NCBI GenBank assembly: GCA_020636435.1
Contig: JACJXX010000002.1
Coordinates: forward strand, 3,782,001-3,846,000
Reading direction: 5' to 3'
Origin: Lewinellaceae bacterium
GTDB lineage: Bacteria; Bacteroidota; Bacteroidia; Chitinophagales; Saprospiraceae
Length of the DNA stretch: 64,000 nt
The translations under genes were made by a program, and so were the position numbers. Under the pieces are notes generated by a model. The model made no database searches and was not told where the DNA came from. It saw only the letters and a list, made by a program, of their open reading frames with translations. This document shows positions 34,996 to 43,031 of this stretch, piece after piece; the stretch's first letter is position 1, and the number at the start of each line of letters is the position of its first letter.

Positions 34996-37173
34996 CTAAT
35001 GCTGAATGGCCAATTTACCTACCGGCCCCGGCTTTTCATCTATCCAGAGTTGATACCAGTACACACCTTCGGCCAGGCCGGAAATGTCCCATTCTTCTAT
35101 TCCCACTCTCGGCGAAAGGGGAATTTCGGCTACCGCACGCCCCATGGCGTTCACCAGGCGAACCGAAGCCTCTTCTCCGGCCAGAATAGTGAATTCGAAG
35201 GTGACGGTGGCCTTGGCAGGGTTGGGAAAGGCGCGGATAGAGGACTGAGGCCGATGCCGGGTTGTAGAACCAACTGCGGTTCGTTCTTCTCTGGCGGTTG
35301 GCAGGCTATGATCCGGCTCCCACTCTCCTTCGTAAGCATAATCCAGCAGGTTCCTGGCCTGTTGGCCGGCCAAACCGCCACTCTGGGCAATATTAGACAA
35401 TTCTGCTACTGCCAGGCTATCCATTTTAAAGATATCCGCCTGATCGGACAGCAGCTTGAATAAGGCCTGCTTGTTGTCGTACTCCTGCTGCTGCTTTTCA
35501 GTCAGCAGGAAAGCTTCCGGGATGGAAGACAGCGTATTCTCAGCGGCTTCATCCTGCCCAGTTTGGAGTTGGATATCGGCTTTCAGGTAGAGGGAATGCA
35601 GGCTGCCCTTGTGGCTAAGCCACAACAGGGCACTGTCCCGGTTGTAGGCAACACTATCCAATAAATAGTAGGCCAACACCAGGTCGGCGGCACGGTGTTT
35701 GGCGGCGTAGGCGGCGGACAAATCCTCCTCCATAGCGTCGCGATCGGTATTCAACAGGCTGGCCTGTTGCACTTGTAGCACTTCCTCTTCTTCCAGGCTG
35801 GAATTTTCTTCCAGGTAAAGTAAAAAGCCTGCCTTGCGCACCGCCTCGGGGTTGGCTTCCAGGAGGTCTGCCTGCATGCCATTGTCGAAAACAGTGGGTT
35901 TGTCAACCACGGCTTTGAGCACGTGCTGGAAAACGTAGGGAGAAATGTCGAGCAAGTCGTTGATGAGGCTGCCCGCCTGCCCGGCGCCGGCTTGGGCCAC
36001 TTCCGCCAGCAAGCCCGGGGTATCCCCGTCGTCAATTAATTCGTCGTAATCGGTTTTGTAGAGCTGGTATTGGGCTTTGGCTTCGAAAAAGCGGTTTTTA
36101 ACCAAGTCGATTCCCTCGTCAGGAATCTCTCCGCCGGCCTCACCGTTATTGCAATCATTAGTTTCAGCTGTATTAAGATTAATATTGTCTTCCGTGTATT
36201 GTGTTGGTTCTTCGGTAGGCTCTTCCTCATCGTAATAATATTCAATGAGGCCATTCCCCTGGTTAGTGAAATGCCCGGTCGCGTTTATGATATTTAATGA
36301 AAAGGTGTTGCCAGCTGCTTCACCACCTACACTTCGCTGATCTTCCGTAATGCCTTCCCCCTCCTGCACCCAAAAGTCGAAGACATTGCTACCCAGGTTT
36401 TTGTTGCACTCATATACAATACCACCACCTTCTGGCGCTCCCACATTATCCCCTACGGCCGCATTACCCACATAAAGGATATCAAAGTTATTGCCATAGA
36501 TGGTATTGGCGTCCGTGCCGGCTCCGGTGTCGACCACTTTCACGCCCACTGTCTCATCCTGGCTGGCGGCCAGGCCCCGCAGGCGGTTGCCCATTACGGT
36601 AAAGCCGGTGCTGTAGTTGATTTGTACTCCTTCCTGCGACACCAAAAAAGGCGGCAGGTTGCTCACGTGCCCGCCCACATCCAGGGTGCAGCGCGTGACG
36701 GTGAAGTGGTTGGCCGCTTCGGCCAGCACGCCCTTTTCCAGTTCCCGGAAGGTAGCATCCCGGATGGTAAAGCCTTCGGCGCTTTTGCCCGCGCCCGCCC
36801 GTACGCCAAAGCGCAGCTTCTCAAATACGGTTTCGCTGCCCCCCACAGTGAAATGGGCGTCCAGGCTGTGGATGCCTGCGCCTTTGCCCAGGAACCAATA
36901 TTGGCATGAACGCCACCGTACACCAAAATGTGTCCAGGCTGTGGATGCCTGCGCCTTTGCCCAGGAACACGTCGCCCGGGCCGGTGTCGTTGGAAAACTT
37001 GCAATTGGTGAACTGCAACAATATTCCGGTGCACCATCCAGTTCCTGGCAGGCAAGAGGGTAGTCTGGGCCCAATCCTGTACCGCAAATCGCTTCGTTTT
37101 GAGAGGCGCCCTCTCCTAATTCCAACATACAAAAATCAAGAGGAAAACATTGGTTATAGAAGGTTTTTGGCAA
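34996..37173 (-). CDS. T9SS-exported right-handed beta-helix-like protein with a damaged 5' end
   Basis: 725 codons are open from 37173, but there is no signal peptide and the first 90 residues look out of frame (Cys-rich, A/W-rich). From about residue 93 the protein is coherent: GKGAGIHSLDAHFTVGGSET and beta-helix-like repeats (FTIRDATFRELEKGV, HFTVTRCTLDVGG, GFTVMGNRLRGL), then a helical region with acidic segments and a T9SS sorting domain (AFPNPAKATVTFEF to GVYWYQLW). A neighbouring frame reads LLQFTNCKFSNDTGPGDVFL, the expected continuation upstream, so the true gene was longer and is interrupted by a 73-base duplication. Likely a pseudogene or a gene undergoing phase change. Confidence 0.7.
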   Translation of the reverse strand: MPKTFYNQCFPLDFCMLELGEGASQNEAICGTGLGPDYPLACQELDGAPEYCCSSPIASFPTTPARATCSWAKAQASTAWTHFGVRWRSCQYWFLGKGAGIHSLDAHFTVGGSETVFEKLRFGVRAGAGKSAEGFTIRDATFRELEKGVLAEAANHFTVTRCTLDVGGHVSNLPPFLVSQEGVQINYSTGFTVMGNRLRGLAASQDETVGVKVVDTGAGTDANTIYGNNFDILYVGNAAVGDNVGAPEGGGIVYECNKNLGSNVFDFWVQEGEGITEDQRSVGGEAAGNTFSLNIINATGHFTNQGNGLIEYYYDEEEPTEEPTQYTEDNINLNTAETNDCNNGEAGGEIPDEGIDLVKNRFFEAKAQYQLYKTDYDELIDDGDTPGLLAEVAQAGAGQAGSLINDLLDISPYVFQHVLKAVVDKPTVFDNGMQADLLEANPEAVRKAGFLLYLEENSSLEEEEVLQVQQASLLNTDRDAMEEDLSAAYAAKHRAADLVLAYYLLDSVAYNRDSALLWLSHKGSLHSLYLKADIQLQTGQDEAAENTLSSIPEAFLLTEKQQQEYDNKQALFKLLSDQADIFKMDSLAVAELSNIAQSGGLAGQQARNLLDYAYEGEWEPDHSLPTAREERTAVGSTTRHRPQSSIRAFPNPAKATVTFEFTILAGEEASVRLVNAMGRAVAEIPLSPRVGIEEWDISGLAEGVYWYQLWIDEKPGPVGKLAIQH
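36858..36967. repeat. 73-base tandem duplication inside the T9SS gene
   Basis: A stretch of about 36 bases containing GGCTGTGGATGCCTGCGCC occurs at about 36858-36893 and again at about 36931-36966, exactly 73 bases apart. As 73 is not a multiple of three, the two copies are read in different frames: one as GKGAGIHSLD and the other as KAQASTAWTH. Confidence 0.88.
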
Positions 37174-37410
37174 AAAATGAACGGTAATGAAAAGACGGCA
37201 GCGGGGTATAAGGACATTAACCTACCAAAAATTAAATGAATCATAGTATTCGGGATTTGATGAATAAATCAAAGAGCGCCTGTGGCCTGGAAAGACAGGC
37301 CAAAAACAGATAGGTAAAAACGCGTAGAGGTGGTAAGTTAGGGATAATATCCGGGCGGGGCAAAGACTTTAACATCTTTACAATGTTAAAACTTTTAGGT
37401 CGAAAAATAC

Positions 37411-38280
37411 TCAATCAAACACCACTGTCTTATTCTTAAACGGCAGGATTTTGTGCTGTATCTCCAGCCAGATAGCCCGAGCCAGCACCACCTTCTCCAA
37501 ATCCTTGCCGATGCGGATGAGGTCTCTGACGCTGTCTTTATGAGAAATACGGCGGACATCCTGTTCGATGATGGGCCCTTCGTCCAGGTCGGCGGTCACA
37601 TAGTGGCTGGTAGCGCCGATTACCTTCACGCCCCGGTTGTAGGCGGAGTGGTAGGGCTTGGCCCCTTTGAACGCCGGCAGGAAAGAATGGTGGATGTTGA
37701 TGATGCGGTTGGGGAAAGCCGCTACAAAATCGTTGGAGAGGATTTGCATGTAACGGGCCAGGACGATGAAGTCGACGTTCAGGGAATTGAGGAGTTCTAT
37801 CTGTTTTTGCTCCTGCTCCGCCTTGGTGTCCTTCGCGATCGGAAATACCTCGAAGGGAATCTCAAAGCGCTCGGCGATGTAGCGCAGGTTGTCGTGATTG
37901 CTGATGATCAAGGGGATGTCCGCCGGCCATTCTCCGGAGATGCAGCGCTGCAGGATGTCGTAGAGGCAATGAGACATTTTGGAAACGAAGAGGGCCATCC
38001 TGGGCCGGCGGCTGGCGAAGTGCAACTGCCATTCCATTTGAAACTTTTGCCCGACCAGCGTGCCGAAATAATCGTCGATCTTCTCTTCCGGAATGGCGAA
38101 ACCCTCCAGTTCCCATTCCACCCGCATGAAGAAACGCAGGGCCTGCCGGTCTACGTATTGGTCGAGGCTGATGATGTTGCCGTTATTCTTAAAAAGGAAG
38201 TCGGTGACCGCCGCCACCAACCCCGTCTGGTCCGGGCAGTGGATGAGCAGTATGGCGGTATTCCCGTTCTGGTCTTTCAT
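37411..38280 (-). CDS. purU: Formyltetrahydrofolate deformylase
   Basis: 289 residues. An N-terminal ACT domain (about 8-85, LLIHCPDQTGLVAAVTDFLF) precedes a formyltransferase-fold domain (about 93-285). Active-site residues N195 and H197 (INIHHSFLPAF) and D233 (ADLDEGPII) are present, as is ISNHDNL at 127-132. The enzyme hydrolyses 10-formyl-THF to formate and THF, supplying formate for purine synthesis and balancing one-carbon pools. It is a single gene; the gap beyond its stop (37174-37410) shows nothing of note. Confidence 0.95.
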   Translation of the reverse strand: MKDQNGNTAILLIHCPDQTGLVAAVTDFLFKNNGNIISLDQYVDRQALRFFMRVEWELEGFAIPEEKIDDYFGTLVGQKFQMEWQLHFASRRPRMALFVSKMSHCLYDILQRCISGEWPADIPLIISNHDNLRYIAERFEIPFEVFPIAKDTKAEQEQKQIELLNSLNVDFIVLARYMQILSNDFVAAFPNRIINIHHSFLPAFKGAKPYHSAYNRGVKVIGATSHYVTADLDEGPIIEQDVRRISHKDSVRDLIRIGKDLEKVVLARAIWLEIQHKILPFKNKTVVFD

Positions 38281-38489
38281 GAATTCTTTGATTTTTTAAA
38301 TTGAGGCGCAAATATAGGGATTTAGATTGTTGCCCTTCGACAAGCTCAGGGTAAAATGGTTGGATTGTTAGATGGTTAATTGGTTGGATTGTTTGGAGGT
38401 TGCCGATATGGGCCATTCAGCAATGAGGCTACTCCGGAAAGTCTGGTTTGGAACTCCGGTGCCCAATAATGGGAAATTTTATTTGGACT

Positions 38490-38598
38490 CCACCCCCTAA
38501 CCCCCGCCAGCGGGGGAAAACACACCCCTGAATCGGAGGAAATGTCCCCCGCTGGCGGAGCCTGTCCCGAACGAGTTTCGGGAGGATTTAGGGGGTGG
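38490..38598. repeat. Palindrome with CCACCCCCTAA ends and CCCCCGCCAGCGGGGG core
   Basis: CCACCCCCTAA at 38490-38500 pairs with TTAGGGGGTGG at 38588-38598, and CCCCCGCCAGCGGGGG pairs again with CCCCCGCTGGCGG inside. A related copy is at 50641-50723. The region 38281-38755 also contains a CCCTTCGACAAGCTCAGGG palindrome word (38335) and the ATGGTTGGA minisatellite words; no gene is supported in it. Confidence 0.82.
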
Positions 38599-38755
38599 AC
38601 AAAATATTCTTCGCCTTCAATAGTTTCCGGAGCATCCTCAGCCATCCAGCCATCCAACCATCCAGCCATTCAGCCATTTAACAATCGACCCATTCAACCA
38701 TGCCCCCATCCCCCCACCCCATGAACATGGGGTTTCGCCGATAAAAATTCCCCCT

Positions 38756-38905
38756 TACCTTTGTCCCAGCTTGAGTTAGTAAGGACTTTGTAAAACTAAA
38801 CCCTAGTTATAAATTCTACATCCTTCCTATTCACCTATCAACAAGAAGCGTGTTTACAATGAAGGGCTTTCCAAATTCTCTCTCTGGAAAGCCCTCCTTT
38901 TTAGG
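38756..38905 (+). ncRNA. Candidate small RNA with its own promoter and terminator
   Basis: A Bacteroidota -7 box, TACCTTTG (38756-38763), is followed about 100 bases later by a strong intrinsic terminator: stem GGGCTTTCCA/TGGAAAGCCC (38864-38894) and a T-rich tail. The transcript would be about 130 nucleotides from near 38770. A 46-codon frame starting at ATG 38859 overlaps the terminator stem, but has no ribosome site or homology, so an untranslated RNA is preferred. It does not match tmRNA, RNase P or SRP RNA by eye. Between the terminator and 39106 there is no other recognisable feature except the GAGCTTGTCGAAGGG word at 39088. Confidence 0.45.
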
Positions 38906-39106
38906 AAGGATCACTCCGCTGGAAAACAAACCTCAGAAACACAGGGCAAAAAGATTTGCCCACAGCTTGAATTTTATTATTCAGATGTCACAGGAGTAAA
39001 TGGGGGTTCTTAATGCTACCTTATTCAATTGCCCTAATCAAGGGAAACCCCCTACTCCATTTTTTCAATCATCCCTTCATTTTCACCCTGAGCTTGTCGA
39101 AGGGCC

Positions 39107-39178
39107 CTCACTCCCTCACTCCCTCACTCATTCACTCATTCACTCCCTCACTCATTCACTCATTCACTCATTCACTCC
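39107..39178. repeat. Octamer minisatellite CACTCCCT/CACTCATT
   Basis: About nine 8-base units alternating CACTCCCT and CACTCATT run up to the stop codon of the following minus-strand gene. The frames through it encode only S/L/T/H repeats. Confidence 0.9.
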
Positions 39179-39811
39179 CTATAAAGGAAACCGCCGCTTC
39201 ACCACCACCCGCATATTATCGAAGTACACCGGCTGCTCACCGCCATAACAGTATACCTTAAGTTCTTTCCCCTTGCTATCAGGAGGCACTTCCAGGGTGC
39301 AGAATAAGCGTTGCCAGCCGTTGTCCCGGGATTCTGCGACATCCCCGCAAGCCTTCCACATCAGCCCGGGCACTTCGGCCACGATATGGCCAATATCGGT
39401 GGCGCCGCTTTCCACAAAGCGCCATACTTCCAGCTCCAGTTGCTCGGTGCCTGATAGGTTGGAGACTTTAAATTCGAAACCAAAGTGATTATCCGGATAA
39501 ATGGCCAGGCTGTGGCTGCCTTCGAATGCGAACTTGCTGGTTTGGCGCCGGGCCCCGGTAAACACCCCGCCTTTGCCTTTGAAGTAGGGTTCGGCCTGGT
39601 ATTGCACGACCTGCTCCGCCCCGCACTGAAACGACAAGCGGCGGGGCCGCAGCAGGCCCAGCCCGGCAGCGCCAAAGAGCAAAAGAGCCAGCCAAAAAGC
39701 CATCGCCAGGGCAAACTCGCGGGCCACCTGGCGGAATTTGCCAGTGTCAGAAATGGGAAGAGAACTGATTTTATCCAGCCTTTTTGTGTCCAATGTCCTA
39801 TATTTGCCCAC
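39179..39811 (-). CDS. Membrane-anchored protein with carbohydrate-binding-like domain
   Basis: 210 residues. One membrane span (about 36-53, LAMAFWLALLLFGAAGLGLL) precedes a beta-sandwich of about 145 residues with FKGKGGVFTGARR, SHSLAIYPDNHFGFEFKVSNL, a GDVAESRDNGWQRLFCTLEV block and YFDNMRVVVKRRF, resembling CBM-type modules. It diverges from the MBOAT gene with 15 bases between starts, so the two promoters must overlap. An alternative start is the Met at residue 37 (39703). It may present or recognise the polymer acetylated by the adjacent genes; this is context only. Confidence 0.68.
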   Translation of the reverse strand: MGKYRTLDTKRLDKISSLPISDTGKFRQVAREFALAMAFWLALLLFGAAGLGLLRPRRLSFQCGAEQVVQYQAEPYFKGKGGVFTGARRQTSKFAFEGSHSLAIYPDNHFGFEFKVSNLSGTEQLELEVWRFVESGATDIGHIVAEVPGLMWKACGDVAESRDNGWQRLFCTLEVPPDSKGKELKVYCYGGEQPVYFDNMRVVVKRRFPL

Positions 39812-39826
39812 AAGTTATAAATCAGC

Positions 39827-41248
39827 ATGGTATTCAGCAGCCTTTACTTCCTGCTTTCTTTTCTGCCTGTCTTCCTGCTCTTCTATTACCTAAGCCCGGT
39901 AAAGTGGAAAAACGCTACTGCCCTGCTGGCCAGCCTGTACTTTTACGCCTGGGGCGCCCCTTCCTTCATTTTCATCATTTTCACCTCGCTGATCATCGAC
40001 TATTACATGGTGCGGTTGGCCGCCTTGTCGGAAGGCAAAAAGCGGAAAAGGCTGCTGGCGCTCACTATTGTTCTGGATGTAGGCATACTGGCCGTCGGGA
40101 AGTACCTCAATTTCGGAGTGGACAACCTCAATGTGGTGGCGGCGCTCTTCGGCAGCGAGGGCATCCGCATGGCGCGCATCGCCCTGCCCATCGGCATTTC
40201 TTTCATCACCTTTCAGAAGATCAGTTATGTGCTGGACTGCTACCACGGGCGCACCCGGCCATTGGATAACCTTTTCGACTACGCCTTGTACATCCTGCTG
40301 TTCCCCCAGTTGATCGCCGGGCCCATTGTGCGCTTCAACGAAGTGGCCCTGCAGCTGCCCGCCGAAAACCGCCCCCTTTCCCACGATGTGCTGATGGAAG
40401 GGCTGCTGCGCTTCCTCATCGGCCTGTCCAAAAAAGTGCTGCTGGCCAATGCCCTGGGCGAAGTGGTGGACGCGGCCTTCGAACTGCCCGCCGGCGAGCT
40501 GGGCATGCTGAGCAGTTGGGTGGTGATCGTGGCCTATGCCTTTCAAATCTATTTCGACTTCTCCGGCTACTCCGATATGGCCATCGGGCTGGCGCTGATG
40601 ATGGGCTTCCGCTTCCCCGAGAACTTCAACTTCCCTTATATCTCTCAGAGCATCACCGAATTCTGGCGGCGCTGGCACATCACCCTCAGCCGCTGGATGC
40701 GCGATTACCTGTACATCCCTCTGGGGGGCAACCGGGTATCGACGGCAAGGTTGTATTTCAACCTCAGCACCGTCTTTCTGCTTTCCGGCCTGTGGCACGG
40801 CGCCGCCTGGAACTTCGTGATCTGGGGCGGCTACCACGGACTGTTCCTCATCCTCGACCGCCTGTTCCTGCGCGGATGGCTGCAGCGCATCGGCAAGGCC
40901 CCGGCCATGGTGCTCACCTTCGTTATCGTGCTCATCGGCTGGGTGTTCTTCCGGTCGCCCAGCCTGGCCTACAGCATGGCCTACCTGGGGCAACTGTTCA
41001 GCTTTCAGGGAGGGGAAATGGCGGTATTTGCCAGCCATCGCTTCTGGTTCACCTTCGGGCTGGGCGCGTTGTTCTCTTTCATGGGCGTATTCCAGGTTGT
41101 CGAAAGCCGCGCCAGCCGCTGGTACGAAAACACGACTCCGTTGCGCCAACTGGCGCTCAAGCTGGCGTGCAGCCTGGCGCTGGGCTGGCTTTGCCTGGCG
41201 GAGATCTATGCCTCCGGCTTCAACCCCTTTATCTACTTTAAATTTTAA
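39827..41248 (+). CDS. MBOAT O-acyltransferase (AlgI/DltB family)
   Basis: 473 residues, about 10-12 membrane spans. The two MBOAT active-site histidines are visible: H284 in EFWRRWHITLSRW and the catalytic H324 in LSGLWHGAAWNF. ILLFPQLIAGPIVRF and FDFSGYSDMAIGLALMMGF are standard AlgI landmarks. The protein passes acetyl groups across the membrane for O-acetylation of an extracytoplasmic polysaccharide. It is followed after 11 bases by an AlgJ/AlgX-like gene, the usual partner. Confidence 0.95.
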   Translation: MVFSSLYFLLSFLPVFLLFYYLSPVKWKNATALLASLYFYAWGAPSFIFIIFTSLIIDYYMVRLAALSEGKKRKRLLALTIVLDVGILAVGKYLNFGVDNLNVVAALFGSEGIRMARIALPIGISFITFQKISYVLDCYHGRTRPLDNLFDYALYILLFPQLIAGPIVRFNEVALQLPAENRPLSHDVLMEGLLRFLIGLSKKVLLANALGEVVDAAFELPAGELGMLSSWVVIVAYAFQIYFDFSGYSDMAIGLALMMGFRFPENFNFPYISQSITEFWRRWHITLSRWMRDYLYIPLGGNRVSTARLYFNLSTVFLLSGLWHGAAWNFVIWGGYHGLFLILDRLFLRGWLQRIGKAPAMVLTFVIVLIGWVFFRSPSLAYSMAYLGQLFSFQGGEMAVFASHRFWFTFGLGALFSFMGVFQVVESRASRWYENTTPLRQLALKLACSLALGWLCLAEIYASGFNPFIYFKF

Positions 41249-41259
41249 ACCGCCCGGCT

Positions 41260-42414
41260 ATGCAAAAACAAGGCCCTTTGCGATACCTGCTTTATTTTCT
41301 GGTTCTGGCCCTGCTCACCCTGCCGGAATACTACCTGCCGTTGTTGCAGCAGGCCTTCCCGGCTTTGCAGGCGCGGGTGCTGGGCGGCAGTTTCGAACGG
41401 GTGGACTACCCCCGCTTCTGGCCGCAGAAGTGGCTGACGGGAGGATATCAGGATCAGTTCGAAAAAGCCCGCCGCAACCGAAGCCCCATCGCCCCTTTCG
41501 CCGTGCGCCACCGCAACCAGCTGCTCCGGGATGTTTTCGGGGACAGCGGGGCGCCGAGAGTGGTATACGGCGAGAACGATTATTTCTACGCCATAGAATA
41601 CTGCCAGGCCTTCGCCGGGATGGACTACATCGGCAGAGCGGCCATCGAGGCAAAAGTGCAGCAACTGCAACGGATTCAGGAATTGCTCGGCCCACAAGGC
41701 CCAAAGTTGCTGGTGTTGCTCCCGCCCGGCAAGCCCCGCGTGCTGCCGGAAAACCTGCCGCCCTTCTACCGCGAACGGCGGGCCGACAGCACCAACTGGC
41801 AGGTGTTCTCCGATCTGCTGGAAGGCTCCGGCGTGCCCTTTATGAACTTCGATTTTCTGATCCGGAAAAAGGAGGCCTTCCCCTACCCCATTTACCCGCA
41901 GTTTGGCCTGCACTGGAATTACTATGGCGCCACCGTTGCGGCGGACAGTATGCGCCAAAAGATCGGGCAATTGCTTGGCAAAGAGCTGCCGGCTATGGAT
42001 TACCAGCAGGCCATCCCCCTGCGCGACTCGCTGATGGGCACCGACAAAGAGCTGCTCTACGGCGCCAACATCCAACGGGAGCCGCCGGCAAGGCCCATGC
42101 CCTACCCCGTGATCAAATACCGGCAAGACAGCCTAACCCATCTGCCGAAGGCGCTCATCGTCGGCGACAGCTATTACAAAATCTGGTACGATTACGGCAT
42201 TCAGGCCGGGCTATTCCATCCGGAATCTTCCTTCTGGTATTATTACGGAACCATCTATCCGCCGCAGGGCGGGCAGCACGCCCAGTCGCTGCCCATCCTG
42301 GAAGAAACCCGGCGGCGGGACATTATCCTGCTGCCCCATGCTGAAATCAACCTCAACAATTTCGGGTTTGGGTATCTGGACCGGTTGGAGGGGGCGTTGC
42401 GGGAAGGGGGGTGA
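41260..42414 (+). CDS. AlgJ/AlgX-like SGNH acetyltransferase partner
   Basis: 384 residues. An N-terminal hydrophobic anchor (about 8-27, YLLYFLVLALLTL) precedes an SGNH-fold domain. The nucleophile block is GDS at 302-304 (ALIVGDSYYKIWYDYG) and a likely histidine is in GLHWNYYG (H218). LLVLLPPGKPRVLPENLP is typical of the AlgX/AlgJ family. It is expected to transfer acetyl groups from the MBOAT protein to the exported polymer in the periplasm. Only 11 bases separate it from the MBOAT gene. Confidence 0.87.
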   Translation: MQKQGPLRYLLYFLVLALLTLPEYYLPLLQQAFPALQARVLGGSFERVDYPRFWPQKWLTGGYQDQFEKARRNRSPIAPFAVRHRNQLLRDVFGDSGAPRVVYGENDYFYAIEYCQAFAGMDYIGRAAIEAKVQQLQRIQELLGPQGPKLLVLLPPGKPRVLPENLPPFYRERRADSTNWQVFSDLLEGSGVPFMNFDFLIRKKEAFPYPIYPQFGLHWNYYGATVAADSMRQKIGQLLGKELPAMDYQQAIPLRDSLMGTDKELLYGANIQREPPARPMPYPVIKYRQDSLTHLPKALIVGDSYYKIWYDYGIQAGLFHPESSFWYYYGTIYPPQGGQHAQSLPILEETRRRDIILLPHAEINLNNFGFGYLDRLEGALREGG

Positions 42415-43031
42415 GGTTCGGGGTCTAAGGTTCAAGGGTTGAGGTTCAAGGTTCGGGGGTTGAGGTTCAAGGTTCAAGGTTCAAGGTTCGGGGGGTTGCA
42501 AACCGCTGGTTCCCAGTGGTACCTCGAACCTTAAACACAGAACATTGAACAGTTCCATAGCCAGGCCTTCTGCATTCCGTTCTTCCATATTAAAATCTTG
42601 GGCCATTCATTCGCATAACTAACAAATAAGCCCTACCTTAACAGCGAATTCATTACAACTACAGGTTTTTGGGTGCAGCCGCTTGGCTGCACCTGCTGTT
42701 TGGGGGGGGCGCTTTTATAGGAACTTCAAGCCTTTGGCAAACCCCAGTTTTATGTTTTTTACATGAGAAATTGCTAAAAATTTGCCGAGAAAGTTTAGGC
42801 CAGCCTGGCAAACAGCAATTTACGCCTGATCATTGGTGCCTTATTGTTATATCAGGAGGTGACACAGGCACGTTAGCTGTCCCTTTTTGTGGCGGGGAAA
42901 TGCTTATCTTTGGGAAACGCTGTGATTTGCGATTTGCGACTTTTGATGTACCAGGCCAACCAGGCTCTCCCCGCAAATCAAAAATCAAAAATCAAAAATC
43001 ATAAATCATAAATCATAAATCAAACATCAAA
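42415..43031. other. 617-base intergenic region: GGTTCAAGG repeats, a hairpin, AAATC repeats and a -7 box
   Basis: 42418-42490 holds about seven GGTTCAAGG/GGTTCGGGG words. A perfect hairpin GGTGCAGCC-GCTT-GGCTGCACC (42671-42692) lies mid-gap. A TATCTTTG box (42905-42912) matches the -7 consensus and may drive recQ. From 42919, GATTTGCGATTTGCG faces a series of AAATCAAA/ATAAATC words that runs to the recQ start. No gene is supported. Confidence 0.7.

Noticed and set aside
38859..38999. 46-codon protein after the candidate small RNA promoter
   Set aside because: Its start overlaps a strong terminator stem and there is no family match; kept only as an alternative.
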